A stretch of DNA of 64,000 bases, taken from the NCBI GenBank assembly GCA_004297305.1, contig SCTR01000006.1, forward strand, positions 194,129 to 258,128, written 5' to 3'. Positions 46,354 to 55,091 of this stretch are shown here, in pieces. Both the position numbers and the translations under genes were made by a program. This DNA is from Actinomycetota bacterium. Its GTDB lineage: Bacteria > Actinomycetota > Actinomycetes > S36-B12 > FW305-bin1. How positions within the stretch are numbered: the stretch's first letter is position 1; every line of letters begins with the position of its first letter. The notes beneath the pieces were generated by a model. That model was not told the origin of the DNA. It saw only the letters and a list, made by a program, of their open reading frames with translations, and made no database searches.

Positions 46354-47396
46354 TGCTGCAGGCTCCGGGCGACCTCGAGCGCCCAGTACGTCAGCACCGC
46401 CGCCGCCCCGGCCCGCCGGGTCGCCGTGAGCGTCTCGTGAATGGCCGCGTCCCGGTCGATCCAGCCCTGAGCCGCGGCCGCCTCGACCATCGCGTACTCG
46501 CCGGACACCTGGTACGCCCACACCGGCACGTCGACGGCGGCCGCGGTGTCTGCGAGGACGTCGAGATAAGCCAGCGCGGGCTTGACCATGACGACATCGG
46601 CGCCCTGGGCGACGTCGAGCCGGACCTCGCGGCGCGACTCGCGCCGGTTCGCCGGATCCTGCTGGTAGGTACGACGGTCGCCGACCAGGCTGGACTGCAC
46701 CGCGTCCCGGAACGGCCCGTAGAAGGCCGACGCGTACTTCGCGGCGTACGCCAGCACCACGACGTCGCCGTACCCCGCGCCGTCCAGGGCGGCCCGGACC
46801 GCGGCGACCTGGCCGTCCATCATCCCGGACAGGCCGACGACGTGGGCGCCGGCGGCCGCTTGGGCCAACGCGACCGAGGCGTAGCGATCCAGCGTCGCGG
46901 CGTTGTCGACCGTGCCGTCGGCGGCCAGCACCCCGCAGTGGCCGTGGTCGGTGAACTCGTCCAGGCAGAGGTCGGCCATGACCACCGTGGCGTCGCCCAC
47001 CTCGTCGCGCGCCGCGGACAGCGCCCGGTTCAGGATGCCGTCGGCAGCGTCGGCGCCCGAGCCGGTCGCGTCCTTGTGCGCCGGTACGCCGAAGAGCATG
47101 AGCCCGCCGAGGCCGAGGCCGGCGACGTCGGCGGCGAGCGCGGGCAGCGACGCGAGGCTGTGCTGCAGCACGCCGGGCATGCTGCCGATCGGCACCGGTG
47201 CCGCGATGTCCTCCCGGACGAACACCGGCAGGATCAGTTCCGCCGGGTCCAGTCGCGTCTCGGCGACCAGCCGACGCAGCGCCGGGGTACGGCGTAGCCG
47301 CCGCGGCTGCTCAGCCGGCGGCCGGCCCCCCGCCGACCGAGCCACAGGCTGCCCTACCCCGGACGACGGTGGCTGGGTCGCGGGCGACGGGGGCAC
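46350..47396 (-). CDS. hemB: Delta-aminolevulinic acid dehydratase (porphobilinogen synthase)
   Basis: It joins two 5-aminolevulinates to porphobilinogen. It has 348 residues from a GTG at 47394-47396, five bases after the hemD stop. An alternative GTG 18 codons later is possible, because the first ~25 residues are low-complexity Pro/Ser. Catalytic Lys residues are in VLAYAAKYASAFYG and VMVKPALAYLD. The metal site reads DLCLDEFTDHGHCG, with two Cys and an Asp where the animal enzyme has three Cys. This is the usual actinobacterial variant. Confidence 0.94.
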   Translation of the reverse strand: MPPSPATQPPSSGVGQPVARSAGGRPPAEQPRRLRRTPALRRLVAETRLDPAELILPVFVREDIAAPVPIGSMPGVLQHSLASLPALAADVAGLGLGGLMLFGVPAHKDATGSGADAADGILNRALSAARDEVGDATVVMADLCLDEFTDHGHCGVLAADGTVDNAATLDRYASVALAQAAAGAHVVGLSGMMDGQVAAVRAALDGAGYGDVVVLAYAAKYASAFYGPFRDAVQSSLVGDRRTYQQDPANRRESRREVRLDVAQGADVVMVKPALAYLDVLADTAAAVDVPVWAYQVSGEYAMVEAAAAQGWIDRDAAIHETLTATRRAGAAAVLTYWALEVARSLQH

Positions 47397-47401
47397 CGTG
47401 G

Positions 47402-49027
47402 TCAGGTCGCCTTGCGGCGCGACGTCGTACGGCGGCGGCTCGGCCGCCAGTTGCGTTCGCCGGCCTCCGCGGCCGCCAACCGCAGCGACTCGCCATGTGT
47501 GGCAAGCGCTTCGGTCAACGCCGCGACGCTCGGCGTCTCGGCGAGCACGTCGACCCGCAGACCGTGTTCCTCGGCGGTCTTGGCCGTCGCCGGGCCGATG
47601 CAGGCGACCACGGTGGAGGCGTGCGGCTTGCCGGCGATCCCGACGAGGTTGCGGACCGTGCTGGACGAGGTGAACAGCACCGCGTCGAAGCCGCCGGTCT
47701 TGATCGCCTCGCGGGTGGCCGCGGCCGGCGGGGCCGCCCGGACCGTGCGGTAGGCGGTGACGTCGTCGACCTCCCAGCCCCGTTCGGTGAGGCCGGCCAC
47801 CAGCGTCTCGGTCGCGATGTCCGCACGCGGCAGGAACACCCGGTTGATCGGGTCGAGCACCGGGTCGAAGTCCGGCCAGTCCTCCAGCAGGCCGGCGCTG
47901 CTCTGCTCGCCGCTGGGGACCAGGTCGGGGTGCACGCCGAAGGCCCGCAGCGCGGCGGCCGTCTGCTCGCCCACCGCGGCGACCTTGAGCCCGGCGAACG
48001 AGCGCGCGTCCAGGCCGTACTCGTCGAACCGCTCCCGCACGGCCCGTACGGCGTTGACCGAGGTGAACGCGATCCACTCGTAGCGGCCGGAGACCAGCCC
48101 GTGGACGGCGCGCTCCATCTGCTGGGCGGTCCGCGGCGGCTCGACTGAGATCGTCGGGACCTCGACCGGCACGGCCCCGTGGCGCAGCAACTGGGCCGAC
48201 AGCGCGCCGGCCTGTTCCCTCGTCCGGGGGACGAGCACCCGCCAGCCGAACAGCGGCTTGGTCTCGAACCACGACAGCTTGTCCCGGGCGGACACCACGT
48301 CGCCGATGACGACGACGGCCGCGCCCGGCGCCGTACCGGCGGCCGGCTTCGCCGCCTTCAGGGCCGCGCCGGCGTCACCCAGCGTGGTGGCGACCGTGCG
48401 CTGGTCGACGGTGGTCCCCCCGGTGGTCACGGTCAGCGGCGTACCCGGGGCCCGACCGGCCTGCAGCAGGCCGCTGGCGACGTCGGCCACGCGGTCGGCA
48501 CCGTCGACGACGACCAGCGTGGTCGTCGGGTCGACGTGCTTGGCCCACGCGACGTCACCGGACCCCATCTCGATGACGTGGACCTCGCGGGACCGGCCAC
48601 CGGTCAGTGTGAACCCGGCGTACGCCGCCACGCCGGTCACCGTGCTGACGCCCGGGGCGACCTCGAAGGGAACCCGGGCCTTGTGTAGGCCGGCGGCCTC
48701 CAGGGCGAGCGAGCCGTCGAGCACCGGATCGCCGGCCAGCAGCCGCACCACCTCGTGCCCGGCGCGCGCGGCCTCCACGACCAGCCGTACCCGAGCTGCG
48801 TGGTCCAGCGGCGCGCCCGCGTCGTCGACCGCGCGCACGATCTGCGCCGCGGTGCCGGCGTGGACCGCGGCGATGATCTCGGTGCCGCAGTCGGCGACCA
48901 CGACCTCGGCGGACCCGAGCAGCGTGGCGGCCCGGACGGTCACCAGCTCCGGATCGCCCGGCCCGGCCGCCACCAGGGACACCGCGCCGAGTGGGGTCTT
49001 CTTCTTCGTCGTACGGGTGGGGCTCAC
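47402..49027 (-). CDS. hemD: Uroporphyrinogen-III synthase fused to a SUMT-like methyltransferase domain
   Basis: It cyclises hydroxymethylbilane to uroporphyrinogen III through its C-terminal HemD domain (~285-515, with TAQQMERAVHGLVSGRYEWI and FTSSSTVRNLVG). The N-terminal ~250 residues are a tetrapyrrole methylase fold beginning AGPGDPELVTVRAATLLGSA. The second methylase motif reads LLAGDPVLDGS, lacking the FGRG of active SUMT enzymes, so methyltransferase activity is doubtful. It has 541 residues from a GTG overlapping hemC. The C-terminus is an Arg/Lys-rich tail (RRRTTSRRKAT). Confidence 0.93.
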   Translation of the reverse strand: MSPTRTTKKKTPLGAVSLVAAGPGDPELVTVRAATLLGSAEVVVADCGTEIIAAVHAGTAAQIVRAVDDAGAPLDHAARVRLVVEAARAGHEVVRLLAGDPVLDGSLALEAAGLHKARVPFEVAPGVSTVTGVAAYAGFTLTGGRSREVHVIEMGSGDVAWAKHVDPTTTLVVVDGADRVADVASGLLQAGRAPGTPLTVTTGGTTVDQRTVATTLGDAGAALKAAKPAAGTAPGAAVVVIGDVVSARDKLSWFETKPLFGWRVLVPRTREQAGALSAQLLRHGAVPVEVPTISVEPPRTAQQMERAVHGLVSGRYEWIAFTSVNAVRAVRERFDEYGLDARSFAGLKVAAVGEQTAAALRAFGVHPDLVPSGEQSSAGLLEDWPDFDPVLDPINRVFLPRADIATETLVAGLTERGWEVDDVTAYRTVRAAPPAAATREAIKTGGFDAVLFTSSSTVRNLVGIAGKPHASTVVACIGPATAKTAEEHGLRVDVLAETPSVAALTEALATHGESLRLAAAEAGERNWRPSRRRTTSRRKAT

Positions 49028-49983
49028 CGGACTCGCTCCCCGAGAAGGGCGGCCGCGCCGTCGGCGAGCAGCGCGGCAGCCAGGCTCTCGCCCAGCTGCT
49101 GCGGTGCTCCGGCGGGACCGGAGGCGGACATGCGGACAGCAGTGGCGCCGTCGATCGACACGACGGCGGCGGACAGGTGCAGCACCGGCTCCGGCCCGGC
49201 TGCGGGCGAGTCGGCGGACAGTTCGGCGAGGGCGCCCACGGGTGCGGTGCACCCGGCCTCCAGCGCGGCGAGCAGGGCTCGCTCGGCGAGGACGGCGGCG
49301 CGGGACGCGGGGTGGTCGAGCTCGGCGAGCAGGTCGCGAAGCGACGTCGCGTCCGCTCGGCACTCCACTGCCAGTGCCCCCTGGCCTGGCGCGGGCAGCA
49401 TCGTGTCAGCGTCGAGTGATTCGGTCACCGAGTCCAGCCGATGCAGCCGGACGAGGCCGGCGCGGGCCAGCACCACCGCGTCGAGGTCGCCGTCCGCGGT
49501 GAGCCGGCGCAGCCGGGTGTCGACGTTGCCGCGCAGCCCGACGACGTCCAGATCGGGTCGCCGCCATCGCAACTGGGCGGCCCGCCGCGGTGAGCCGGTC
49601 CCCACCCGCGCTCCGGCGGGCAGTTCCGCCAACCGCCGTCCTGCCTTGCTGCACAGGGCGTCTCGCGGATCCTCCCGCCGAGGTACGGCGGCCAGCGCGA
49701 TCCCGTCCGCCGGCGCGGTCGGCAGATCCTTCAGCGAGTGCACCACCAGGTCCACCTCGCCGCGGGTCAGCGCCTCGCGCACCGCGGTGGTGAACACGCC
49801 GGTCCCGCCGATGACGTCCAGCGGCTCGGCCTGGGTATCGCCGGCAGTACGGATCGGCACCAGGTCGACCGGCCGCCCGGTGAACCGGCGTACCTCGTCG
49901 GCCACGGTCTGCGCCTGGGCGAGGGCCAGCGCGGAGCCCCGGGTGCCCAGCCGCAGCGGCTGACCAGTGGACGTCGGGCTCAC
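49024..49983 (-). CDS. hemC: Porphobilinogen deaminase (hydroxymethylbilane synthase)
   Basis: It polymerises four porphobilinogens into hydroxymethylbilane. It has 319 residues from a GTG overlapping the hemA stop (GTGA). RLGTRGSALALAQAQ opens the fold. DLVVHSLKDLPT and GTGSPRRAAQL are diagnostic. The dipyrromethane cofactor is bound by Cys245 in LEAGCTAPVGA. A longer in-frame reading upstream lies over hemA and is not real. Confidence 0.96.
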   Translation of the reverse strand: MSPTSTGQPLRLGTRGSALALAQAQTVADEVRRFTGRPVDLVPIRTAGDTQAEPLDVIGGTGVFTTAVREALTRGEVDLVVHSLKDLPTAPADGIALAAVPRREDPRDALCSKAGRRLAELPAGARVGTGSPRRAAQLRWRRPDLDVVGLRGNVDTRLRRLTADGDLDAVVLARAGLVRLHRLDSVTESLDADTMLPAPGQGALAVECRADATSLRDLLAELDHPASRAAVLAERALLAALEAGCTAPVGALAELSADSPAAGPEPVLHLSAAVVSIDGATAVRMSASGPAGAPQQLGESLAAALLADGAAALLGERVR

Positions 49984-51296
49984 GCCAGGGCCTCCGGGGC
50001 GGTCGGGTCCTCGGGGGTCACCACACGCAGGACGGACTCGGGGTCGAGGTCGAACAGGGCGTGCAGCGCCTCGGCGTACCGCGCCCCGTCCGGATCGGCC
50101 GCGAACTGCTTCATGCGGACCGTCGGGGTGTGCAGCAGGGTCGACACGGCCCGGCGCATCGACCGCTCCACCTCGGCCAGCGTCGCGGCGTCCAGTGCCG
50201 GTGCGCGCAGCCGGAGCCGCTGCAGCTCCCCCTCCACCACCTCGGCCGCCCGGCTGCGCAACGACACCACGATCGGCTCGACCCGGTGGGCCGCCTGCAC
50301 GGCCGCGAAGGCGGCGACCTCGGTCGCCACGACCCGGCGGGCCGCCAGCACCGCGTCGTGCGGTGCCTGGGCGCCGGGCAACCCCGAGATCTGCGCCAGA
50401 TCGATCCGGCTCACCCCGGGCAGGTCGTCGATGGCCGGGTCGGTGTCGTGCGGCAGCGCCAGATCGAGCACCACCAGCGGCGCGCCACCGGCGGCGGACC
50501 GTGCCGCGGCCAGTTGGGCGGCGGTGAGCACCAGCCCGTTGGAGCCGGTGCAGGACACCACGACGTCGGCCCGCGCCACCGCCTCGTCCAGCCCACCGAG
50601 GCCGACCCCGCGACCCTGGTAGGCCAGGCCGAGGCGTACGGCGGACTCCGGGGTGCGGTTGACCACGGCCAGGTCGCCGACGCCGGCGCGGTGCAGCGCC
50701 GCAGCGGCCAGCGAGCTCATCGCGCCGGCGCCGACGACGACCGCCCGGCGTCCGGCGAGCGAACCGAGCCGGTCGGCCGCCGCGGCCAGCGCCACGGAGA
50801 CCACCGACGCACCGGCGCGGTCGATCCGGGTTTCGGCGTGCACCCGCTTGCCGACCCGCAGCGCGTGCTGGCCGAGGTCGTTGAGCACCCGGGCCGCGGT
50901 GCCGGCCGACTGGGCGGTCCGCAGCGCGGCGCGGACCTGGCCGAGGATCTGCTGCTCCCCCACGACCATCGAGTCCAGCCCGCTGGCCACCTCGAACAGG
51001 TGGCTGACGGCCGCCTCGTCGTAGTGCACGTACAGGTGGGGGACGAGCTCGTCGCGGTGCAGCCCGGACGACTTGGCCAGCACCGCGGTCACGTCCTCGA
51101 CCGCGGGGTGGAACCGCGCCACGTCGGCGTACACCTCGACCCGGTTGCAGGTCGCGACCACCATCGCCTCGGCCACGTGCTCGCGCTGGATCACTTCCTG
51201 CAGTACGGCGGCGATGTCGGCCGGCAGCACGGCGGCCCGGTCCAGGACCTCGACCGGTGCCGAGCGGTGGCTGAGCCCGACGGCGAGCACCGTCAC
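49980..51296 (-). CDS. hemA: Glutamyl-tRNA reductase
   Basis: It reduces glutamyl-tRNA to glutamate-1-semialdehyde, the first step of haem synthesis in the C5 route; HemL does the second. It has 438 residues from a GTG overlapping the rex stop. The catalytic Cys50 is in VVATCNRVEVY. SGLDSMVVGEQQILGQVR and the NADPH site VVVGAGAMSSLAA follow. Translation is coupled to rex, hemC, hemD and hemB in one transcript. Confidence 0.96.
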   Translation of the reverse strand: MTVLAVGLSHRSAPVEVLDRAAVLPADIAAVLQEVIQREHVAEAMVVATCNRVEVYADVARFHPAVEDVTAVLAKSSGLHRDELVPHLYVHYDEAAVSHLFEVASGLDSMVVGEQQILGQVRAALRTAQSAGTAARVLNDLGQHALRVGKRVHAETRIDRAGASVVSVALAAAADRLGSLAGRRAVVVGAGAMSSLAAAALHRAGVGDLAVVNRTPESAVRLGLAYQGRGVGLGGLDEAVARADVVVSCTGSNGLVLTAAQLAAARSAAGGAPLVVLDLALPHDTDPAIDDLPGVSRIDLAQISGLPGAQAPHDAVLAARRVVATEVAAFAAVQAAHRVEPIVVSLRSRAAEVVEGELQRLRLRAPALDAATLAEVERSMRRAVSTLLHTPTVRMKQFAADPDGARYAEALHALFDLDPESVLRVVTPEDPTAPEALA

Positions 51297-52042
51297 GCCC
51301 CCACCCCCTCGACGGCCACGGCCGGGGTGCCCTCGACCGGCAGCAGCGCAACGGCATTCGGGCTGCTGGCCCGCTGCTGTTCGTGGAACGCCAGGATCTG
51401 CAGTTCCACGGCGAGGTCGACCTTGCGGACCTCGACGTCGTCGGGAACGCTCAGCACGGCCGGGGCGAAGTTCAGGATGCTGCGGATCCCGCACGCCACC
51501 AGGCGGTCGCAGACGGCCTGGGCGGCGACGGCCGGGGTGGCGATGACCCCGATGCTCACGTCGCCGGCCCGGACGACGTCCTCCAACTCGGCCAGCGGCC
51601 GTACGGCAAGCTGCTGGTCACCGGTGCCGACGAGTTCCCCGGTACGGGACCGGTCGGCGTCGATCAAGCCGGCCACCCGGAAGCCGCGGGACGCGAAACC
51701 GCCGTAGTTCGCCAGGGCGTGGCCGAGGTTGCCGACCCCGACGATGACGACCGCCCAGTCCTGGGTCAGCCCCAGTTCGCGCGAGATCTGGTAGCGCAGG
51801 TACTCCACGTCGTAGCCGACGCCACGGGTCCCGTACGACCCCAGATGCGACAGGTCCTTGCGCAGCTTCGCGCTGGAGACCCCGCTCGCCGCAGCCAGTT
51901 CGTCGGAGGACACGGTGGCGACCGCGTGCTCGGCCAGGCTTCCCAGCACCCGGTGGTAGACCGGGAGCCGCGCGACCGTGGCGTCGGGGATGCCCCGGCG
52001 GCCGGCCCGACCGGCCGGGAGGATCGAGCGACGCAGTGGCAC
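51293..52042 (-). CDS. rex: Redox-sensing transcriptional repressor Rex
   Basis: A repressor that binds its operators when NAD+ is high and leaves when NADH rises, thereby inducing respiratory genes. It has 249 residues from a GTG at 52040-52042 with GGAG four bases upstream. The winged helix lies at ~24-85 (SSAKLRKDLSHLGSYGTRGV), the NAD(H) motif GVGNLG at 102-107, and FAPAVL in the domain-swapped C-terminal part. The gene heads the rex-hemA-hemC-hemD-hemB unit. A likely target operator is at 15.16 kb. Confidence 0.96.
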   Translation of the reverse strand: MPLRRSILPAGRAGRRGIPDATVARLPVYHRVLGSLAEHAVATVSSDELAAASGVSSAKLRKDLSHLGSYGTRGVGYDVEYLRYQISRELGLTQDWAVVIVGVGNLGHALANYGGFASRGFRVAGLIDADRSRTGELVGTGDQQLAVRPLAELEDVVRAGDVSIGVIATPAVAAQAVCDRLVACGIRSILNFAPAVLSVPDDVEVRKVDLAVELQILAFHEQQRASSPNAVALLPVEGTPAVAVEGVGA

Positions 52043-52113
52043 GGTGCTCCAGGAGCATTGGCGGGGGTGACCGCCATGGCGCGGAGGCCGCCGGATGTCG
52101 GCGGTGTGACACC

Positions 52114-52141
52114 AGGGTAAAGATGCCGCCGCCGGTCACAA
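52114..52141 (-). promoter_or_regulatory. Probable promoter of the rex-hem operon
   Basis: TTGTGA and TACCCT with a 16-base spacer on the minus strand, ~70 bases before the rex start. The -35 region reads TTTGTGACC, which equals one arm of a Rex operator, but the second arm is not in register. GGTGTCACACC follows the -10. Confidence 0.6.
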
Positions 52142-52190
52142 AGTCACGAGCGGGGTGATGTCCAGCATGTGGACACCCCGGGCGGGGCGA

Positions 52191-53519
52191 TCAGCCGAAC
52201 AGGGTCTGCCCGATCCACCCGCCCGACGTGACCCCGGGCGGGATCGCGAAGATCGCCGAACCGGTATGGCGCAGATACTCGTTGAGGCCGTCGAAGCGGG
52301 ACAGCGCCGTCTGGATCGGCACGAACTGCTTGCGCGGATCCCGCTGGAAGGCAATGAAGAACAGCCCCGCGTCCAACCGGCCCAGGCCGTCGGAACCGTC
52401 GACGAAGTTGTAGCCGCGCCGCAGCAGCCGGGCGCCGCCGTGCGAGGACGGATGGGCCAGCCGGACATGGGCGTTCTCGGCGATCGCCGGCGACCCGTCC
52501 TGGGTCTGCCGGGCCAGGTCCAGGTCGGTGAACTCGCCGCCGCCGGACAGCGGTCCGCCGACCCCCTTGGTCCGCCCGATCAGTGCCTCCTGCTCGCGCA
52601 GCGAGGTGCGGTCCCACGTCTCGATGAGGTTCGCGATACGGCGCGCGACCAGGTAGGTGCCGCCGGCCATCCATTCCGCGCCGTCGCCGGGCTGCACCCA
52701 TACCCAGTCGCGCAGTCCCGCGGCGTCCTCGGCCTTGATGTTCATCGTCCCGTCCTTGAACCCCAACAGGTTTCGTGGGGTCGACTGGGCGGTGCTGGTG
52801 GACGCGGTACGGCCGTAACCGAGCTGGGACCAGCGGACGGCGGCCACCCCGAAGGCGATCCGGGCCAGGTTGCGGACCGCGTGCACCGCGACCTGCGGGT
52901 CGTCGGCACAGGCCTGCACGCACAGGTCACCACCGCTGCGGGCCGGGTCGAGCGTGTCCCCGGCGAACCGGGGAAGGTCGACCAGGGCCGGCGGGCGCTG
53001 CGCGGCAACACCGAACCGATCCCGGCCCTGTGGGCCGGTGAAGAACGTCGGGCCGAAGCCGACCGTGATCGTCAGTGACGACGGCGACAGCCCCAGGGCC
53101 TCGCCGGTGTCGTCCGGCGGTGCGTCCAGATGTCCCGAGACCGCTCCGACCGGACCGGCGTCGTGCCCCTGCGTCATCCGCGCCGCCGCGGCCGTCCACG
53201 CCTTGAGCATTCCGATCACGGCGGCCCGGTCGTCGGTGACCAGATCGAACGCGACGAAGTGCAGCCGGTCCTGGGCCGGGGTGACGATGCCCGCCTGGTG
53301 CTCGCCGTAGAAGTCCACGACCGGCGGCTCGGCGACCGCCGGTTCCTTCTTGTCGCCGTCGCGCGCCGCCGCCACCGCGACGCCGGCCGCGCCCAGCCCC
53401 GCCGCGCCGACCACCCCCGCACCGGCCAGCCCGAGCAGCCGCCGGCGCGACAGGCCGCCCGGCCGTGGCACGTCGGCGGGCCGGGCGGTCGTCCCGGCGT
53501 CCGGTGGGATGTCAGTCAT
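52191..53519 (-). CDS. efeB: EfeB, Tat-exported Dyp-type haem peroxidase
   Basis: The haem enzyme of the EfeUOB ferrous-iron system, acting outside the membrane. It has 442 residues from the ATG at 53517-53519. The Tat signal has SRRRLLG at 24-30 followed by a hydrophobic stretch rich in Gly and Ala. The Dyp signature GFKDGTMNI, with the catalytic Asp, is near residue 253. The proximal haem His is probably in ENAHVRLAHPS. RRGYNFVDG and the Arg near it complete the pocket. It follows efeO after 47 bp. Confidence 0.94.
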   Translation of the reverse strand: MTDIPPDAGTTARPADVPRPGGLSRRRLLGLAGAGVVGAAGLGAAGVAVAAARDGDKKEPAVAEPPVVDFYGEHQAGIVTPAQDRLHFVAFDLVTDDRAAVIGMLKAWTAAAARMTQGHDAGPVGAVSGHLDAPPDDTGEALGLSPSSLTITVGFGPTFFTGPQGRDRFGVAAQRPPALVDLPRFAGDTLDPARSGGDLCVQACADDPQVAVHAVRNLARIAFGVAAVRWSQLGYGRTASTSTAQSTPRNLLGFKDGTMNIKAEDAAGLRDWVWVQPGDGAEWMAGGTYLVARRIANLIETWDRTSLREQEALIGRTKGVGGPLSGGGEFTDLDLARQTQDGSPAIAENAHVRLAHPSSHGGARLLRRGYNFVDGSDGLGRLDAGLFFIAFQRDPRKQFVPIQTALSRFDGLNEYLRHTGSAIFAIPPGVTSGGWIGQTLFG

Positions 53520-53566
53520 CGTGTCCTGCCCTGCGGGGCCCGAGGAGTCTCCGGCGCGGCCGGACG

Positions 53567-54730
53567 CTACTTCACTACGGTTGACGTCAACTGCGACAGC
53601 GGCTCCCCGAGCGCGTCGACTTTGGCGGCCAGTTCCTTGATCTGGGCCTCGGTGAGCTGGTCGTAGAGCTTCCAGCCGTCGCCGACCTTCTGGGCGTCGA
53701 GCGCGGCTTGGACGTCGGCGAATGCCTTGTCCAGCCTCGTGGCCAACGCCGGGTTCTTCACCTGCACGGCCGGCCGCAGGCCTTCGTACGCGACCCGGGC
53801 GCCGTCGACGTTGGCCTGGAAGTCCCACAGGTCGGTGTGCGACCAGATCTCTTCTTCGCCGGTGACCTTGCCGGTCGCCACCTCGTCCAGCAGTTCCTTG
53901 GCACCGTTGCCGAGCTGGTCGGGCTGGTAGGTCAGGCTGCGGACCCGGTCCAGCAGGGTCTGTGTGTCGCTGACCAGTAGATCGGCGAACTGGGCGCGCT
54001 GCGCCGTCGTCAACGCCTTGTAACCCGACGCCGGCGGCCACAGGTCCTTCTCGATCAGGTGCCAGCCGGTCCAGGTGTCGCCGTCCTCGAGGTGGGCCTC
54101 GCGCAGGTCCAGCTTCGGGTCGAGGTCGCCGAAGGATTCGGCCACCGGCTCGATGCGCTCCCAGTGCATCCGCGTCGGCGCGTACAGCGAGCGGGCCTTG
54201 GCGTCGTCGCCGGCCTTGTACGCCGCCGCGAACGCCTTGGTCTCGGTGATCAGCTGCTCGGCCTGGTCCTTGACGTAGGCGGCGTACTCCGTCGTCGCCG
54301 CGGTCAGCATCGTGGCGACCGCGTCGCTCGCCGTCGGTGAGGGAGCGGTCCCGGTCACGGCGAACTGCTTGCGGATGCCGTCGCCCACCATGCCGGGCTT
54401 GCAGGCGGTGAAGTACGCACCGGGTTGCGCGGAGACCGTGAGATCCCGGGAGGTGCCGGGCCCGATGTTCTCGACCTCCGCTACCACCCGCAGCCCGTCG
54501 GAGCCCAGCAGATAGAACTCGGTGACCTGACCGCCGGTGTTCTTCACCGAGAAGGTGACCGGGCCGGCCGTCACCTCGGACTTCGAGACGTCGCACGTGC
54601 TGTCCCCGCTGGTCACCGCCACCGCGCCGGAATCGGAGTCCGCGGCCGTGCCGCTGGCGCAGGCGGCCAGGAGCAGCACCGCCGGTGCGACACCGGCGAC
54701 AGCGAGGACGGGGCGGGGACGTGCGCGCAT
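53567..54730 (-). CDS. efeO: EfeO, iron-binding lipoprotein
   Basis: The extracytoplasmic iron-binding component of the Efe system. It has 387 residues with lipobox LAAC (Cys24). A cupredoxin-like domain fills ~30-125 (STCDVSKSEVTAGPVTFSVK), and the helical imelysin/M75-like domain fills ~135-385, with RMHWERIEPVAESFGDLD at 187-204 and GWHLIEKDLW. efeU, the permease, is not adjacent: upstream of efeO comes only an intergenic gap and a glutaredoxin gene. An iron box lies 62 bp before the start. Confidence 0.94.
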   Translation of the reverse strand: MRARPRPVLAVAGVAPAVLLLAACASGTAADSDSGAVAVTSGDSTCDVSKSEVTAGPVTFSVKNTGGQVTEFYLLGSDGLRVVAEVENIGPGTSRDLTVSAQPGAYFTACKPGMVGDGIRKQFAVTGTAPSPTASDAVATMLTAATTEYAAYVKDQAEQLITETKAFAAAYKAGDDAKARSLYAPTRMHWERIEPVAESFGDLDPKLDLREAHLEDGDTWTGWHLIEKDLWPPASGYKALTTAQRAQFADLLVSDTQTLLDRVRSLTYQPDQLGNGAKELLDEVATGKVTGEEEIWSHTDLWDFQANVDGARVAYEGLRPAVQVKNPALATRLDKAFADVQAALDAQKVGDGWKLYDQLTEAQIKELAAKVDALGEPLSQLTSTVVK

Positions 54731-54791
54731 GAGGGTCCTTTCGGCTCCCCGGCTCCGGCGAGCGCCGATGGCCAGGATGAGGCGGTCGGGT

Positions 54792-54810
54792 TGAGGGTAG
54801 CCTCACCAAA
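54792..54810 (-). promoter_or_regulatory. Iron box (IdeR/DmdR-type) upstream of efeO
   Basis: TTTGGTGAGGCTACCCTCA matches the actinobacterial consensus TTAGGTTAGGCTAACCTAA at 15 of 19 positions. It includes a plausible -10 (TACCCT), so the iron-loaded repressor would block the promoter directly. Confidence 0.8.
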
Positions 54811-54847
54811 CTCGCCCGGACCACCGGGGTCAGCACGTCCGCGGGGG

Positions 54848-55084
54848 TCAGCCGCCCAGCGCCGCCCGCAACCGTCCGGGGTCCACGCGCAGCATGTCGT
54901 GCACCCGGCCGTCGACGAGGACCACCGGGATCTCCTCCCAGTACAGGTCGGCCAGTTCCGGGTCGTCGGCGGTGGAGACCTCCTGCCACGGCACGCCCAG
55001 TTGCTCGCACACCGCAGCGACGACGGCGCGAGCGTCGTCGCACAGATGACAGCCGGGCTTGCCGACCAAGGTCACGCGGGCCAT
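54848..55084 (-). CDS. Glutaredoxin-family (DUF836-like) protein
   Basis: A small thioredoxin-fold protein of 78 residues. I chose the ATG at 55082-55084 because GAGG stands six bases before it; a GTG two codons earlier has no room for one. The redox motif CHLC has Cys12 and Cys15, and EEIPVVLVDGRV holds the cis-Pro. The partner is unknown. It lies 7 bp after the acyltransferase gene and is likely co-transcribed. Confidence 0.88.
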   Translation of the reverse strand: MARVTLVGKPGCHLCDDARAVVAAVCEQLGVPWQEVSTADDPELADLYWEEIPVVLVDGRVHDMLRVDPGRLRAALGG

Positions 55085-55091
55085 CGACACC

